Below are positions 37,801 through 49,132 of a DNA stretch of 64,000 bases, one piece after another. This DNA is from Paracyclopina nana. Lineage: Eukaryota > Arthropoda > Copepoda > Cyclopoida > Cyclopettidae. Position 1 is the stretch's first letter, and every line of letters starts with the position of its first letter. Made by a program: the position numbers and the translations under genes. The DNA lies in NCBI GenBank assembly GCA_019096065.1, contig JAGUCH010000009.1, positions 506,001 to 570,000 on the forward strand, given 5' to 3'. The notes beneath the pieces were generated by a model, which was not told where the DNA came from, did no database searches, and saw only the letters and a program-made list of their open reading frames with translations.

Positions 37801-40800
37801 TGATCTTTCTTTGGATTTGAACCTGGAATGAACAAACAGAGCTCATTTAAAGCACATACATTTTATGACAATATTTGTATGTCAACTAGGATGTGTGTGT
37901 TTTACTATTGATTTGCACACAATGAAGGCTCAGAAAAGTGTGTAGCTCACCTTGCAATAATGAAGTTGGGACTTTGGCTGAACTTTTCCTCTGCTGATTT
38001 GCAGCTGTTGTTGCTGTGGAATTTTTTCGTGACACAGCAGCTGCATTGTTCTTAATGAAATCTGCAAAAAACATTCCTCATTAGCATTTCAACATGAACA
38101 AATAGAATCTCTTGAATTCAAAGCCTTCTCTTGTAGTGGAAAATATCAGTTTCTATGAGAGAAAACAAATTAGTCTTATTGATCATTTTACTTTTTTGCA
38201 AATGTTTTTTTCCCAAAAATTTACTTTCACAGCAAAAAAGCAGGCTACAAGTTTTTTTAAAGTTATAAAATGTTTGTCAAATGATTTGGCTTCAATTTTT
38301 ACCTTGATTTTTGTGCTTAGAGCTATTCTCATAAAAGTTTTTGTGCACAATTTCAACAATTAAGCAATAAACTGTCAATTGTAGAAATACGTGAAAACAA
38401 AGATCATAAATGTGTTGATGCATAAAATTTCCGAGTCTTTAACTGAAAACAAACTACAGTCAATCCAAGTAAAAAAAGTGTTAAACATATTTAGATCACA
38501 TATTTTTAAATAGCTTTAATAGTTAATATGATAATGAGTAAAGAAAACAAATAAAAACTTATTAAATCAAGTCACATTTCTAATTAAACTGTTCTTCAAA
38601 AGGGTATTTTTGCCAAAAAATTAGTTTACAGCAAAAAAGTAGGCAAAGTCACTAAATATACACAAAGTCATCAAATAGTGAAAATTCAGTTTTTACCATG
38701 CTTTTTTTGCTTTGGAATGTGAATGTGGTTGTTATTGTTGTTGATCACAATCTTAGTTTGTTTTTCCTTGGCTGTTGCTGAGTTTTCTTTGTTGCTCTCA
38801 TTGTTGTTAGCTGCTTTAATTGGCTTTTTTGCGCTACTGCTACTATTTCGAACTGAGCCAGTTCGAGTCAAGCCAGCTGCTTTTTTGGTTGCTGTTGTAC
38901 ATGTTGGAGTTGAGCCAGCTCTTCGATGTCTGTCAGAGTTGACAGCAACTGGTAGCATGCATTTTCTCCCATTATCACAGTTAATTGATGCATGTGATGA
39001 ATTAACCAGACTTGGATTGGAACTGGTTTTGGGCATGGGCAAAGCTGAAGGCCTTGAAGCAGCCTTCACTGACATGTTAAAGACTTATTATGCAGAAACG
39101 TTTAAAAAACAGCGAAAGTAAGCTTGTTGTTTTTCTTTGTGAAAGTTGGCTTGGAATGGAGCACTGAGAATGTGGGAACAATTGTGCCAATCATCGTGCA
39201 TGATTATCCAGAATTAGCCTTAATGTCCCCCAATGTTCATTGATGAGCAGAAGAAAAATCTTCAATTGAAGCATTTTTTGCCCCAAAGTACAACATGGTT
39301 GGAATGGGCTGTAAAGGAAATGGCAAGATTGCCATCTTATCTCATTAACTATTGTTTCTTTCTTTATAAACGTAACAAAAATAGGTCAGTTGTCGACAAT
39401 TTTGCATTGAGGTCATCCATGTATGCTCATAATGAGCTGATAAGAACATGGCATGATATCTTTATTTTTGACGATGTTCAAGGGCTTCTAGCATACATTA
39501 AAGGTTTTTATTTCAGTGTTTGAAAATCGATATGAGAGCCTTGGCCATGCATATTTGAGTAGCATGAGCCATGAGCCTAATCGATGTTGTTTCTAGCCGA
39601 ATAGTGTAAAAGCAAAACTATGTTACAGCCCTAGGGTATCGACTAGGATCGACTGAAACAAGCGGAAATAGGGCGATGACAGTAGAGTAGAACAATATGG
39701 TGTGCAAATGGTTGAGGGAACGCCAATTGACAGGAAGTTTTATTAATCATGCACTATAGCATCAAATGCCATACCGATGTTCATCCATGTCCACTAATGA
39801 ACAAGGCAAAAATCTTTGTTTGAAGTTATTTTTGCTTCAAAACACAGCTTGGTTGAAATGAAGCGAAAAAAAATGTCAAGCTTGCCATCAAGTCTCATTA
39901 ATGATTGTTTCATCTTTCAAAATAAGACGCAACTGCAAATCCGGATTACATTACTATCATAGCCTTCAATAACGAAGATGGAAATCACTTAAAAAAAGAA
40001 GCCATAAAGGCTTGCAAAGGTTGGTATGAAACCGTAATTATGTGACAGGTAGCTGTTTAGCCTTCAAATTCCCACGGTCGAATTAAGCTAGACTTTCGCT
40101 GTTATTTAGTAATACTTTAGGGCTTGGAAAGGCTTAGACCAGTGGGTTCGAGGCTGGGCTGTCAACCTCGAATTGGAGGCTGTTGTCCATGTTGTTCACT
40201 TCACTAAAGGGTGGTGATGACACGCGTGCAGCCTCAACTGCTGACTGAGAGTGAACTGAACTTGGTGTCATGCAGGCGCAACTGTATGGCACTAGCTGAG
40301 AAGGCGTGCCGGGCCGCTGAGCACATGCACTGCGCACGTGCGCGCAAGAACTGAGACGCCAGTACCGGCACGCCGCGCGGTGCATAAAAGGCCCATGCGC
40401 AAGTGCAAACACAACGCGTAATAAGTAAGCACTTATTATGAATGAAAGAAAGTTGGTAATTGCTAGATATAAGCTCAATGCAAAGCAAAAACTGAGTCAT
40501 AAAATAGTATTGGCTCAGTATGATTTTACTTTGATTTGAAAAACATTTGAGCTGATTTCAGTCAATTAGTTTGATCGAGTTGGCTTGTGCTACTTTGTGC
40601 ATAATTTGCTGATTTGACTTAACTTAAGTCAACTTTTAAATTAGATCTCTACATAAGTCTGATATGACTCAGCTGAATTTGATTGAAATTGATTGATTAA
40701 GCAATATTTGATTGAATTTGATTGATTCAGCCATATTTGACTGAATTTGACAGGATCCAATAATATTTGACTGGATTTGATTTGACTTGATTTAGATTGC

Positions 40801-43800
40801 ACATTACTTAATTTGACTCTACTTGATTCGACTCTACTTAATTTGACTAAATTTGATTTGACTCATTTTGATTTGACTCATTTTGATTTGATTCACTTTG
40901 ATTTGACTCAATTTTAATTGACTCAATTTTATTTAACTGGATTTATTTTAATTGGATTTTATTTAACTGGATTTGTTTTAACTGGATTTGATTAAACTGG
41001 ATTTGACTCAATTTGATTTGACTCATTTTGATTTGATTCATTTTGGTTTGACTCACTTGGATTTGATTCAATTTGATTTGACTCAATTTGATTTGACTCA
41101 ATTTGCATGACTCAATTTGATTTGACTCAATTTGCATGACTCAATTTGATTTAACTGGATTGATTTTAACTGGATTTGATTTAACTGGATTTGATTAAAC
41201 TGGATTTGATTTGATTTGATTTAACTTGATTTGATTTAACTAGATTTGACTCACTTTGATTTGACTCAATTTGATTTGACTCAATTTGATTTGACTCAAT
41301 TTGATTTGACTCAATTTGATTTGACTCAATTTGATTTGACTCAATTCGATTTAAGTGGATTTCATTAGTTTAAATTTGATTTGAAAACATCTGAAAGTTT
41401 AACCTTATAATTTGAAGCTGATAATATCAGCATAAAGGATTGTAAAGCAATTTTATCGCGCAAAAAGCATCAAAATGTAGCATCATGGTCAACGAGCTAC
41501 AAATTCGGTAAACCGCAGACAATTGTGGTTGATAATCCTTCAATATCGTTTGCATAAAGGTGGAGCTAATTTTGGTCAGGGCTCGAATTTTCAAAAAATT
41601 AGTTGAGTGTTTGCCAATTTGTTTTGACTAGTTAGTTGGATAACAAAGTAAAGATATCGTGAAAATATGTTTTCCTCCAGAATCAACTTTTATGCAAGGC
41701 ATGAGAAAATGCTGATTTTGCTGGAAAATCTCCTGCAGAAACAACCCAAACAAAGATGATGCATTTTGTTATTTTTCGGAGGATATCTGAGCAAATATGA
41801 GCAAAAATGAATGATGAGCATCATCAGTGATCACTTGTTGCAATACTCTTAAAAACCTGAATAAGCCACAAATAACAAGCCTGAATAAGCCCAAATGAGT
41901 GACACTGAGCCTAAATGAGCCAAAATGAGTAACACTGAGCCTAAATGAGCCAAAATGAGCAACACTGAGCCTAAATGAGCCAAAATGAGCAACACTGAGC
42001 CAAAATGAGTAACACTGGCCTAAATGAGCCAAAATGAGCCAAAATAAGTAACACTGAGCCTAAATGAGCCAAAATAAGTAACACTGAGCCTAAATGAGCC
42101 AAAATGAGTCTTATTGAGCATAAATGAGCCAAAATGAGAAACGCTGAGCCTGAGTGAGACAAAATGAGTATCTGAGCAAGGCTGAGTTCAAAGCGCAACA
42201 ACTCTGAATTATGAGCCTAAGTGAGCAGCAACAAAATGAGTTAAGCACGTCAAATTTGTAATTGCAACTAGAATTTACGTTATTCACTTTTTTTAATTTT
42301 CTGTCAGGCAACAAGCACAATATGGCCAATTTTTCCATGGACTGGACAGTATCAAATTTCAAAGCTATACAGCACACACATAAATCAACCTTCAATCAAG
42401 GAGAACCATGATAAAAAACGTTTCTTTTTCACTGATTCCCACAATTATTGCCTCAAATTATCTTACCTTTTCTTGGCATGACAACTACAGTTGACCGGAA
42501 TGGTAGGTTTTTTTCACCATCTTTGAGAGTACATTCACTGGCATTGTCATCCATGTTTTCCTTGATGATCTGAAATTGATGCAGGGGATTATGAAAACAA
42601 ATTGGCTTGTTTATACTTCAAGACTATTGTCAAAACTCTTTTACATTCATATAACCTTGTTTTGTGTCTCATTTTTGCTCATTTAGACTCATCCTTGCTT
42701 ATCTATAGTCTCATCTAAGATAATCTTGTCTCACATAATCTCAACTTGTCTCATTGTTCCTAGTTTTACTCATGCAGTTTAGTCTCATTAGATCTCAACC
42801 AGTCTCATTAGATCTCAACCAGTCTCATTAGATCTCAACCAGTCTCATTAGATCTCAACCAGTCTCATTAGATCTCAACCAGTCTCATTAGATATCAACC
42901 AGTCTCATTAGATCTCAACCAGTCTCATTAGATCTCAACCAGTCTCATTAGATCTCAACCAGTCTCATTAGATCTCAACCAGTCTCATTAGATCTCAACC
43001 AGTCTCATTAGATCTCAACCAGTCTCATTAGATCTTAACCAGTCTCATTAGATCTCAACCAGTCTCATTAGATATCAACCAGTCTCATTCAATCTCAACC
43101 AGTCTCATTCAATCTCAATCTGTCTCATGAAACCTCAACTTGTCTCATTCTCAGGTCTCATCGTTCCCGGTTTTACTCAAGTACACCAAGAGAGGGCGCT
43201 TTAACCAATAGAAATTCACCTGAGAAGCCACTGATGCTGAGCTGGTTGATCTCGAGTTTACTTGCAACAATCCATTTGAGCTCATCGAGCTGTTTGACCT
43301 TGAGCTCATCAGTTTGGTTGGCCTGATGATCTTGGGCGGTTTAAAGTCAGCAAATACTTTACTCTTGACCTCTTTGATATTGATGTCTTGCCCTTTCTTT
43401 TGGCCTTGGACAATCTTGTCCATGATGTCATCCCATTTTCCTTTAACCTTCTCCCTCACTTTGCCCTTGTCCCCAGCATTGGCATTCAGGATCTCCTTCA
43501 CCTTGGAGCCAACATCTTTATTTGGAACAATTGGATTTTCAGCCAAGAGTTCAGCTCTTTTAGAGGCCAGGCCTTTCTCCAATGACCATTTCGTTACTTC
43601 CTTGGGATTGTCCAAGGTCTGGAGCACATCTGGTTGAGCATTGGAGGAAGATTTCTTTGCCTCTTCGGATGGATTGGAAATCATGCTGGATGGCATGCTA
43701 CTAATGCCAGCATCTGAGGAAGACAACACAGAAGAGGAAGCATTGGTTAAACACTTTGCTGGGATGTTGGACCAGGATGATCCAGAGGAGTCAGTATTGT

Positions 43801-44812
43801 TTTCAGGGATGACGATTGGCTTCTTTTTCCTCCTTTTCTTGTTGGAGCTTTTGGAGTGCAGCAAAGATTCAGTCCTGCTTTTCAAACTTTCACTCACATC
43901 TGGAAAGGATGACAATGCTGGATGATCCCTTTGGACAGGTGTGACTTTGATAGCATTCATTTTTGAAGTTGAGCTTAACAGAGCTTCAGTTCTTGACACC
44001 AGGATACTTGTCTCATCATCAACTTGTTCAAGTTGAACAGTGTTCAGCTTGAACCTTTTCAAAGGCTTCTTCTTCTTCTTCATTCTCTTCTCATCAGAAT
44101 CAACCTGTTCAAGGTCTTCAACAATCAAGTCATTTTCAGCTTTGGGATCATTGAGCTCCTTGGTAAAAGTCCTGCTCCTTGTCATCACTGATGTTGTCCA
44201 GGACGTCTTCATGTCTGAAGGACTCAAAATGCCCAAGCTGGAATCCATATCTGAGGACTTTGTACTCTTCAACTGCAAAGGCCTGGATTTCACCTTGTCA
44301 TCCTTGATGTCATCCAACGCCTCATTGTTTTTGGCCTTAGTCTGGTCCAGACCAGCCAAGTGCCTTTTCCGGATTTTCTGGGGAATCTTGGTTGTTGCAG
44401 TACTTGTCATTGGCCTTGAAGGCTTCATTTTTCTTCTGTTGTCAATGCTTGAGGACGAAGAAGATGATGAAGACTCGATTTCTCTTAGGCAAAGGCTGAA
44501 CTTTTTGGGCTTGAGCAGTTCAACTTGGTACGAAGGCACAAAAAGGCCGTGATTGGGCAAGCATTGGAAAAAGCCATGGCCTTCATTTTTGCCCTCGGGC
44601 AAATCCAGCTCAACTCCACACCATTCCCCAGTGTCGAAATGGGTTGGTCCAATGTAACGAAGATAGCCTCGCTTCTCTCCAAAGACAAGTACTCGTTGAC
44701 CAAGGTCAGCACTCGACAAGCCCTGCAAAAATGGACTTGCGTTTGGCCTTCGAATTGGCAAAGGGAGCTTGCTGCTATTTGATGTTGTCACCAAGCTTGA
44801 ATCAGCTGGAAT
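34814..44812 (-). CDS. Predicted CAP-Gly plus MTUS/ATIP-like microtubule-associated protein
   Basis: Ten exons on the minus strand: 43220..44812, 42467..42569, 38697..39068, 37951..38061, 37581..37822, 37238..37313, 36932..37048, 36167..36871, 35556..35661, 34814..35501. All junctions agree in phase; about 1370 residues. Exon 1 holds a CAP-Gly domain (FGEKRGYLRYIG, GVELDLPEGKNEGHG, HGLFVP) and a Ser/Lys-rich region. The distal exons hold the conserved MTUS coiled coil: FAALAVTVDYFAKK, EVDSLKAVLDMKTEEIHALR, RKLSEENRQLYDSMERE, KRRLTMEKEELEWRM. Such proteins bind microtubules. The first exon has no ATG before the domain, so a 5' exon is missing. A shorter MTUS-only form could start at the ATG at 39075. 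Two separate genes remain possible. Confidence 0.7.
37098..37222. repeat. Inverted-repeat element, copy 1 (AGAGGGCGC-type ends)
   Basis: About 125 bp that reappear inverted at 37440-37570. The core has ends AAAAGCACCCTCCAC and AACATAGAGGGCACTTTT around TTATGGCAACTTTTG. It lies in an MTUS intron. Confidence 0.65.
37440..37570. repeat. Inverted-repeat element, copy 2 (AGAGGGCGC-type ends)
   Basis: Ends AAAAGCGCCCTCTATGTT and AGTAGAGGGCGATTTTT. Inverted relative to copy 1, in the adjacent MTUS intron. GCGCCCTCTA also resembles a CTCF half-site; a related AGAGAGGGCGCTTT occurs at about 43188. Confidence 0.65.
39225..39945 (+). repeat. Imperfect direct duplication inside an MTUS intron
   Basis: 39225-39380 and about 39780-39940 share a diverged 150-bp sequence (TTCATTGATGAGCAGAAGAAAAATC... 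against CCACTAATGAACAAGGCAAAAATC...). A 96-codon ORF in the first copy is not open in the second, so a decayed repeat is more likely than a gene. Confidence 0.5.
40130..40435. other. Isolated GC/CpG-rich block in a large AT-rich intron
   Basis: Strikingly CpG-rich (GCGCACGTGCGCGC, CACGCCGCGCGG) with a TATA-like CATAAAAGG at about 40382 and a B-box-like GGGTTCGAGGC near 40144. It could be a cryptic promoter, a solo LTR piece or a SINE head; no open frame supports a gene. Confidence 0.4.
40540..41370. repeat. 15-bp minisatellite GATTTGACTCAATTT (intronic)
   Basis: Degenerate for most of its length, with a homogeneous core at 41250-41345 of exact 15-bp units. Variants with ACTGGATTTGATTTA form sub-blocks. 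Confidence 0.88.
41860..42230. repeat. 30-bp minisatellite of three 10-bp subunits, GAGCCAAAAT theme
   Basis: The unit is GAGCCTAAAT + GAGCCAAAAT + GAGCAACACT, about 8-10 copies with small changes. In the same MTUS intron as the 15-bp array. Confidence 0.88.
42690..43150. repeat. 20-bp minisatellite AGTCTCATTAGATCTCAACC
   Basis: About 17 nearly identical 20-bp units (42780-43090) with diverged edges of TCTCATTxxATCTCAAC type. It lies in the intron just after the CAP-Gly exon. Confidence 0.92.
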
Positions 44813-45638
44813 CTGAAAATAACAAACCAGATTATCTCCCTAAAACTGAGTTGGCTTTTTCGGGATGAATAAATGCGCAAGTTGGGCGTTTTGTTTTGGT
44901 TTTAGGCGCTCAGAATGAGCTCGCGTCTGGTAACGCTCAGAAATGTAAACAACAACTCGGCATGATTTTTCGCGTACTATAATTCAAAAAGTGAAAACCA
45001 TGGTGAAACGTCATTTTGTGCAAATTCAAAAACGTCAAGGATTGAACAAAAGGTAGGCAAATCTCTCGCTTTTTTATAAGGGCGAATGGAGCCCGATTTT
45101 ACTCGAGTCCGGATCTGGAAGATCTGGATTTTGGAAGAAGTTCATTTTAAATCCGGATACAAAAGCCAAATTAAAAATATGCTTGGTTGCTATTCAAAAT
45201 AATGACCTTAGCAAATTGGCATCACACTTTAGAAACATGAGCCTTAAAAAGTGAAATCAACCATGGCAAAAATTGCCTATCAGCTTTGGTATTTTTATGC
45301 CAAGACGTAACTGCATAAGTGCCAGCTTGAAGTTTTCAGAAAATCGAAGCTATATTGTTTTATGCCAAGTTTGTAGCATGAAAGATTTTCCAGTTTAACA
45401 TAGATTTGCATGGAAATGTTACCAGGTAAAATTCGTCCTCGTTCCCATAATAATCAGCATAGAGGCTGTTGTCTTTCAGCCAAACTTTCAAGATCGTTGT
45501 CATTATTGCCACTCGAGTGTCACTTGGGAAAAACTAGATTTGCCTTGAATCTTTTTTCGGTGTCATTGCCATGCTATATTTACTTTTATTGAGAGAAGAC
45601 TTGCGCACACCTTGTTGTCACCCACGCTGAAAACGCAA
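44813..45638. other. Upstream of the CAP-Gly exon, no gene supported
   Basis: 44870-45000 is moderately CpG-rich and probably promoter sequence. A plus-strand ATG at 44999 opens a short frame (MVKRHFVQIQKRQG) that ends at a possible GTAGGC donor; no second exon could be joined. The rest is AT-rich. Confidence 0.35.
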
Positions 45639-45921
45639 GCCCTGCTCACCTGCATAATCATGAATATCATGGTAAGCGATAATTGTAAACAAATGTCCTC
45701 ATGTACAATCAACATTTATTTTTTTGTCTTTTTTTGGCGAAAATTTGTCTGACTGCCCACAAAATCTCACTACTAAATTACTTAATAAATAAATTTTTTT
45801 GACACACTGGTCAAATTTTTGGCAAAAAAATTCATAAAATTATTACCCATATTGGGAATGAGGACACTTGAAAACATTTTTTTTATTAAACCAAATCTAT
45901 GATCACGCAGGTGAGCTGGGC
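45639..45921. mobile_element. Harbinger-like MITE, GCCCTGCTCACCTGC ends
   Basis: Left GCCCTGCTCACCTGC (45639-45653), right GCAGGTGAGCTGGGC (45907-45921). Both flanks carry CAAGC. Same terminus family as 57256-57477. Confidence 0.7.
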
Positions 45922-46455
45922 CCAAGCTATATGGGCCTGTATGGTCGACAAATGTTGTAAAAAAAATACAATTTGTGGGAGCGGTGCCAAGGCATGCGCC
46001 TTATATTATCATAATTTTTTTCGCTTTTGCTTCATCGATCCCAAGTTTTTTGAGCGTTTTTTCAATGCTGCGAGCTTCTGAAATTCTAGCCATGTTCATC
46101 TATGTTCAAGATGAAAATCTTCAGTTTTACAAATCTTCCATTTTCCAATCTTTCTCAAATTTTTTTCCGTCCAGGAAAATGTGAATAAGTTAATTAAGAT
46201 TCTTGCATGTTGACTATATAAAACATGGAAATTTCTGGCCTGTTTCCCATCATTATCATACTGGCAATTTCAGCCTGCAAATTGCTCAAAATTATTGCCA
46301 TGCTAAACTACAAAGAAGTAGACAAGTGGAACAACAACAACAATTCTTTTGTTGTATGTTACACAAAATTTCCATTCATTAATGAAGTTTTTGTTGCACA
46401 TGCTAATATCAAATTACAACTCTTTTTCCCCAAAAAATGGTCAATTGTCTCATGA

Positions 46456-46458
<3 letters not shown>
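45922..46458. other. Intergenic, nothing supported
   Basis: AT-rich. Short hydrophobic ORFs (for example at 46225) have no family features. Confidence 0.35.

Positions 46459-46545
<87 letters not shown>
46459..46545. repeat. (TA)n microsatellite
   Basis: Pure alternating AT for about 86 bp. Confidence 0.98.
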
Positions 46546-46549
<4 letters not shown>

Positions 46550-46589
46550 TGCTAAAACTCAAATTTTTTCATTATTCTATTTTACCTAT

Positions 46590-46935
46590 AAAATCAAGAA
46601 TGTTATGGTACCTTGATTTTTTTGCTGGTTTTGGCACTGGCACTGGCTGAATTTGGTCTTCTTAATGCTTGATAGCTTATATTTGGCATGATATTTCATG
46701 GGAATTGTACCTACTAACTTCCATTTGTGTCCACTAAGGCCATGATGATGGACTTTGAATGGCACATTCAGCTGAGGCTGGCCTTTCTCAAAAACCATAG
46801 TGCTTGTGTTATCTGCATGAGAGAGAGGTTATGTGAGAAATTCTGGGGAAAGCTGCCAAGCTAAAGTAGGCATCTTACCAACTTTGCTCAAGGCTTTCCA
46901 CTTCCAAAATTTAGGGAGGGAACAGTAGAATTTTC
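46590..46935 (-). CDS. Two candidate exons of an unrecognised minus-strand gene
   Basis: An exon ending ...KFWKWKALSKV at a good donor (GTTG then GTAAGATGCC, near 46878) joins in phase 1 across a short intron to DNTSTMVFEKGQPQLNVPF and VHHHGLSGHKWKL (about 46810-46710). The junction keeps frame and both splice sites are good, but the 5' start, the 3' end and the protein family are unknown. Open sequence continues to KNQ at about 46614, where another GTACC donor is possible. It may be a fragment of the unit whose other pieces lie at 47.4-48.0 kb. Confidence 0.35.
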
Positions 46936-47264
46936 ATTTTACAAATTTTCATTAAGAAGAGTTTTTTGAAAATGCTCATGGTTCCCCTTAAATACTCACC
47001 AAACCAAATGGTTTTGCCCTTAATGCCCTGAAGGGCAATTTTAGGGCCTCAAAGTTATGTTATGTTATATAGTTAAAATTTGGAGCCCTCTTGCAGTGAA
47101 ATGAGGCAACTTTCATTCACTCATTTTGGGCCATTGCATTGCAAGAGATCTGCAAGAGTTTTGGGATATGGTGTAAAAGTTGCGGTCTTGTCCCAGAGGG
47201 TAAAATGTCAAAGCCAGTGAGATTTTCTTCAAATGCTAGAAGATCATTGGCGAGTTCTCCATTG
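46936..47264. other. Intergenic, nothing supported
   Basis: AT-rich, with a GCCCTTAATGCCCTGAAGGGC hairpin-like word near 47017; no gene seen. Confidence 0.3.
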
Positions 47265-48295
47265 GGCTCTACTGGGTAAAGGCACCAGGGGCAAAGGCAT
47301 TATGATTAAAGGCTCCCTGATAAAAAGCACGCTGCTTAAAGGCATAGTGGGCAAAAGCAACACTGGTAAAAGGCAACTTAACTAAAATGGCACTAAAAGA
47401 AAAAAGGGTTTCACAAATTTATTTGTCTGTTTGTAAAAAATCTGACAGCAGAATTAGCATTTGCGTCGACGTTTTTGGGAAATGATATTTGATTGGTCAA
47501 TGTATGAAAGATCACAATTTTTGTGCTTAAGCTCACTATTTGAAGTGCTCTCAGTTGCGGGTAAGAAAACTTCTGAAGACTGGCAAACTTTGAATAGAAC
47601 CAATTGAATTTCTTGACAGGGAATTTGATGCAATTGGACATATTTGGACATGAGGATTAAGGAATCTTGGTTCATTATAAAAGAGCAAACTTAGGCAACC
47701 ATAACTATCAAATGATCCAGTTTTGTGGCGTTAGAGTCATTTTTCCATCTACATGGCCATCTTCCTCAAAGATCACAATCACAAATAATAGTGGCCATCA
47801 GACAAGTTTTCCTGTCAAAATTAGCAAGTCAAGGCTGTCACAGATCATTTTCCTGAAGGTTTGTAGGTTGAACTTTTGAGCTAATGGCTTAAGCATGACA
47901 TCATAGGCCACCAAATGCTTCACTTTGCCAATATGCTTTCCAGTTTTTGTCACTTTCTTCTCAATCAAAAATTCATGATCAGGATTAACTTCCGAGGAAG
48001 ACATTCTCTTCCACAGCAGTAAGTCCAACTGACAAAAACATACACAAATGCGGAAAATAGCACTGTTTTGCCGCCTAAAGTTTCCCTGATTTTCCGCAAT
48101 TGTTATAACACGCGCGCGCATCTTCCCCACCTATTCATTATGAGTCACTCACCTTTATTGCTTAAAGGTGCCTTTGACAATTTGTGCCTTTAGCCAATGT
48201 TGCCTTTGCCCATTATGCCTTTTGTCAGAGCGCTTTTTATCAGGGAGCCTTTAATCATAATGCCTTTGCCCTTGGTGCCTTTAGGCAGTATACCC
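47265..48295. mobile_element. AAAGGC foldback DNA element, copy 2, 8-bp target duplication
   Basis: The left end GGCTCTACTGGGTAAAGGCA and the right end (other strand) GGGTATACTGCCTAAAGGCA are followed by about 55 bp that are nearly identical between the arms, with repeated AAAGGC words. The exact 8-bp duplication CTCCATTG flanks it (47257-47264 and 48296-48303). Length 1031 bp. The interior carries degenerate minus-strand coding-like sequence rather than a recognisable transposase. Confidence 0.88.
47454..48004 (-). pseudogene. Coding-like sequence inside foldback element 2
   Basis: On the minus strand an ATG at 48004 opens MSSSEVNPDHEFLIEKKV and runs to a TGA near 47798. The same frame resumes at once as WPLLFVIVIFEEDGHVDGKM and stops again. 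Downstream, another open part (47675-47454) ends in a basic QKRRRKC. The composition looks like a real protein (charged, few rare runs) but broken. It may be a host gene fragment captured by the element, or the decayed element-encoded gene. Family not recognised. Confidence 0.35.
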
Positions 48296-48600
48296 CTCCA
48301 TTGGTGTCCAAAATCCGGATTGAGTCCACATCCAGAGGATTTTCAAGGATTTCAAAAAACCTCCTTGGGCGTTAGCGCAAAGATGAGCTTTGAAGATTTC
48401 TTTAATCCAGAATATCATTAAGCTTTCATCACTATACTCAGTGATGATGAAAAGCACACTTGGTCCTTGTTCGACTAATGAGTTGGCATTGTCAACCACA
48501 AGGAGCGCCATCCCTGAAGAGTTCGTTGGAGCAAATAGGACTCGTCTCAAGGATAAGATGCTCAATTGGTATGGAGTCCAACAAATCCAAAGCTTGATAT
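48281..48600 (-). pseudogene. Pseudogene fragment, copy A (LLVVDNANSLVEQGPSVL)
   Basis: The minus-strand open sequence LWICWTPYQLSILSL ... ALLVVDNANSLVEQGPSVLF aligns with the plus-strand copy at 48790-49130. Its end runs into the target site of the foldback element. No start codon context or domain recognised. Confidence 0.4.
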
Positions 48601-48789
48601 TTTCAACTCACAATTATCTCTCGCATTTTCATCATCTCTTGTTCAATTCAGCCATCAGCATCCAATAAAAGTTCCGGATTCTTTCCTTTGGCTCTATTGA
48701 AATCATGTTTTGCCCACCCTTATGAGCTTGTCACAGCACTCTGTTTCTCAAGGCTCTTTCCAGGACGATCTTTACGAAGCTGACTCAAT

Positions 48790-49132
48790 TGAAAATGTCG
48801 GGCTTTGGATTTGTTGGACTCAACAACAAATGAGCATCTTCAATTTATTGAAAGTTAATTTAGACTCTTCATGCTCAACATGGAAAACGCTCCTGGTGGT
48901 TGACAAGGCCAAATCATTTGCCGAACAAGGATCAAGTGTGCTTTTATCGTCATTAGTGATGCAGGCATATTGCTATTCTTGATTTAAGAAAGGCTGAAAA
49001 TGTCACTGTGAAAGCCATGAAAAAGACAAAATCAATTGATGATCTGAAAGATCAAGAGCTAAATTGTTTCATCTTGATTCCTATGATCAAACACAAGATC
49101 ACCAATGAGGCGTTGATTTTTTGCAGAAGATA
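48790..49132 (+). pseudogene. Pseudogene fragment, copy B (LLVVDKAKSFAEQGSSVL)
   Basis: GLWICWTQQQMSIFNLL ... LLVVDKAKSFAEQGSSVL is followed by a frame change near 48960 and then AILDLRKAENVTVKAMKKTK ... NEALIFCRR. It is an inverted paralogue of copy A. The two fragments face each other about 190 bp apart. Family not recognised. Confidence 0.45.

Noticed and set aside
39233-39523. 96-codon plus ORF in an MTUS intron
   Set aside because: Lies in a diverged direct duplication whose other copy is not open; no domain.
42780-43090. Regular 20-bp units considered as a CRISPR array
   Set aside because: Units are contiguous with no unique spacers, in a eukaryotic intron; a minisatellite.
44999-45053. 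Plus-strand first exon MVKRHFVQIQKRQG before a GTAGGC donor
   Set aside because: The donor is weak and no following exon in phase could be found in the next 1.5 kb.
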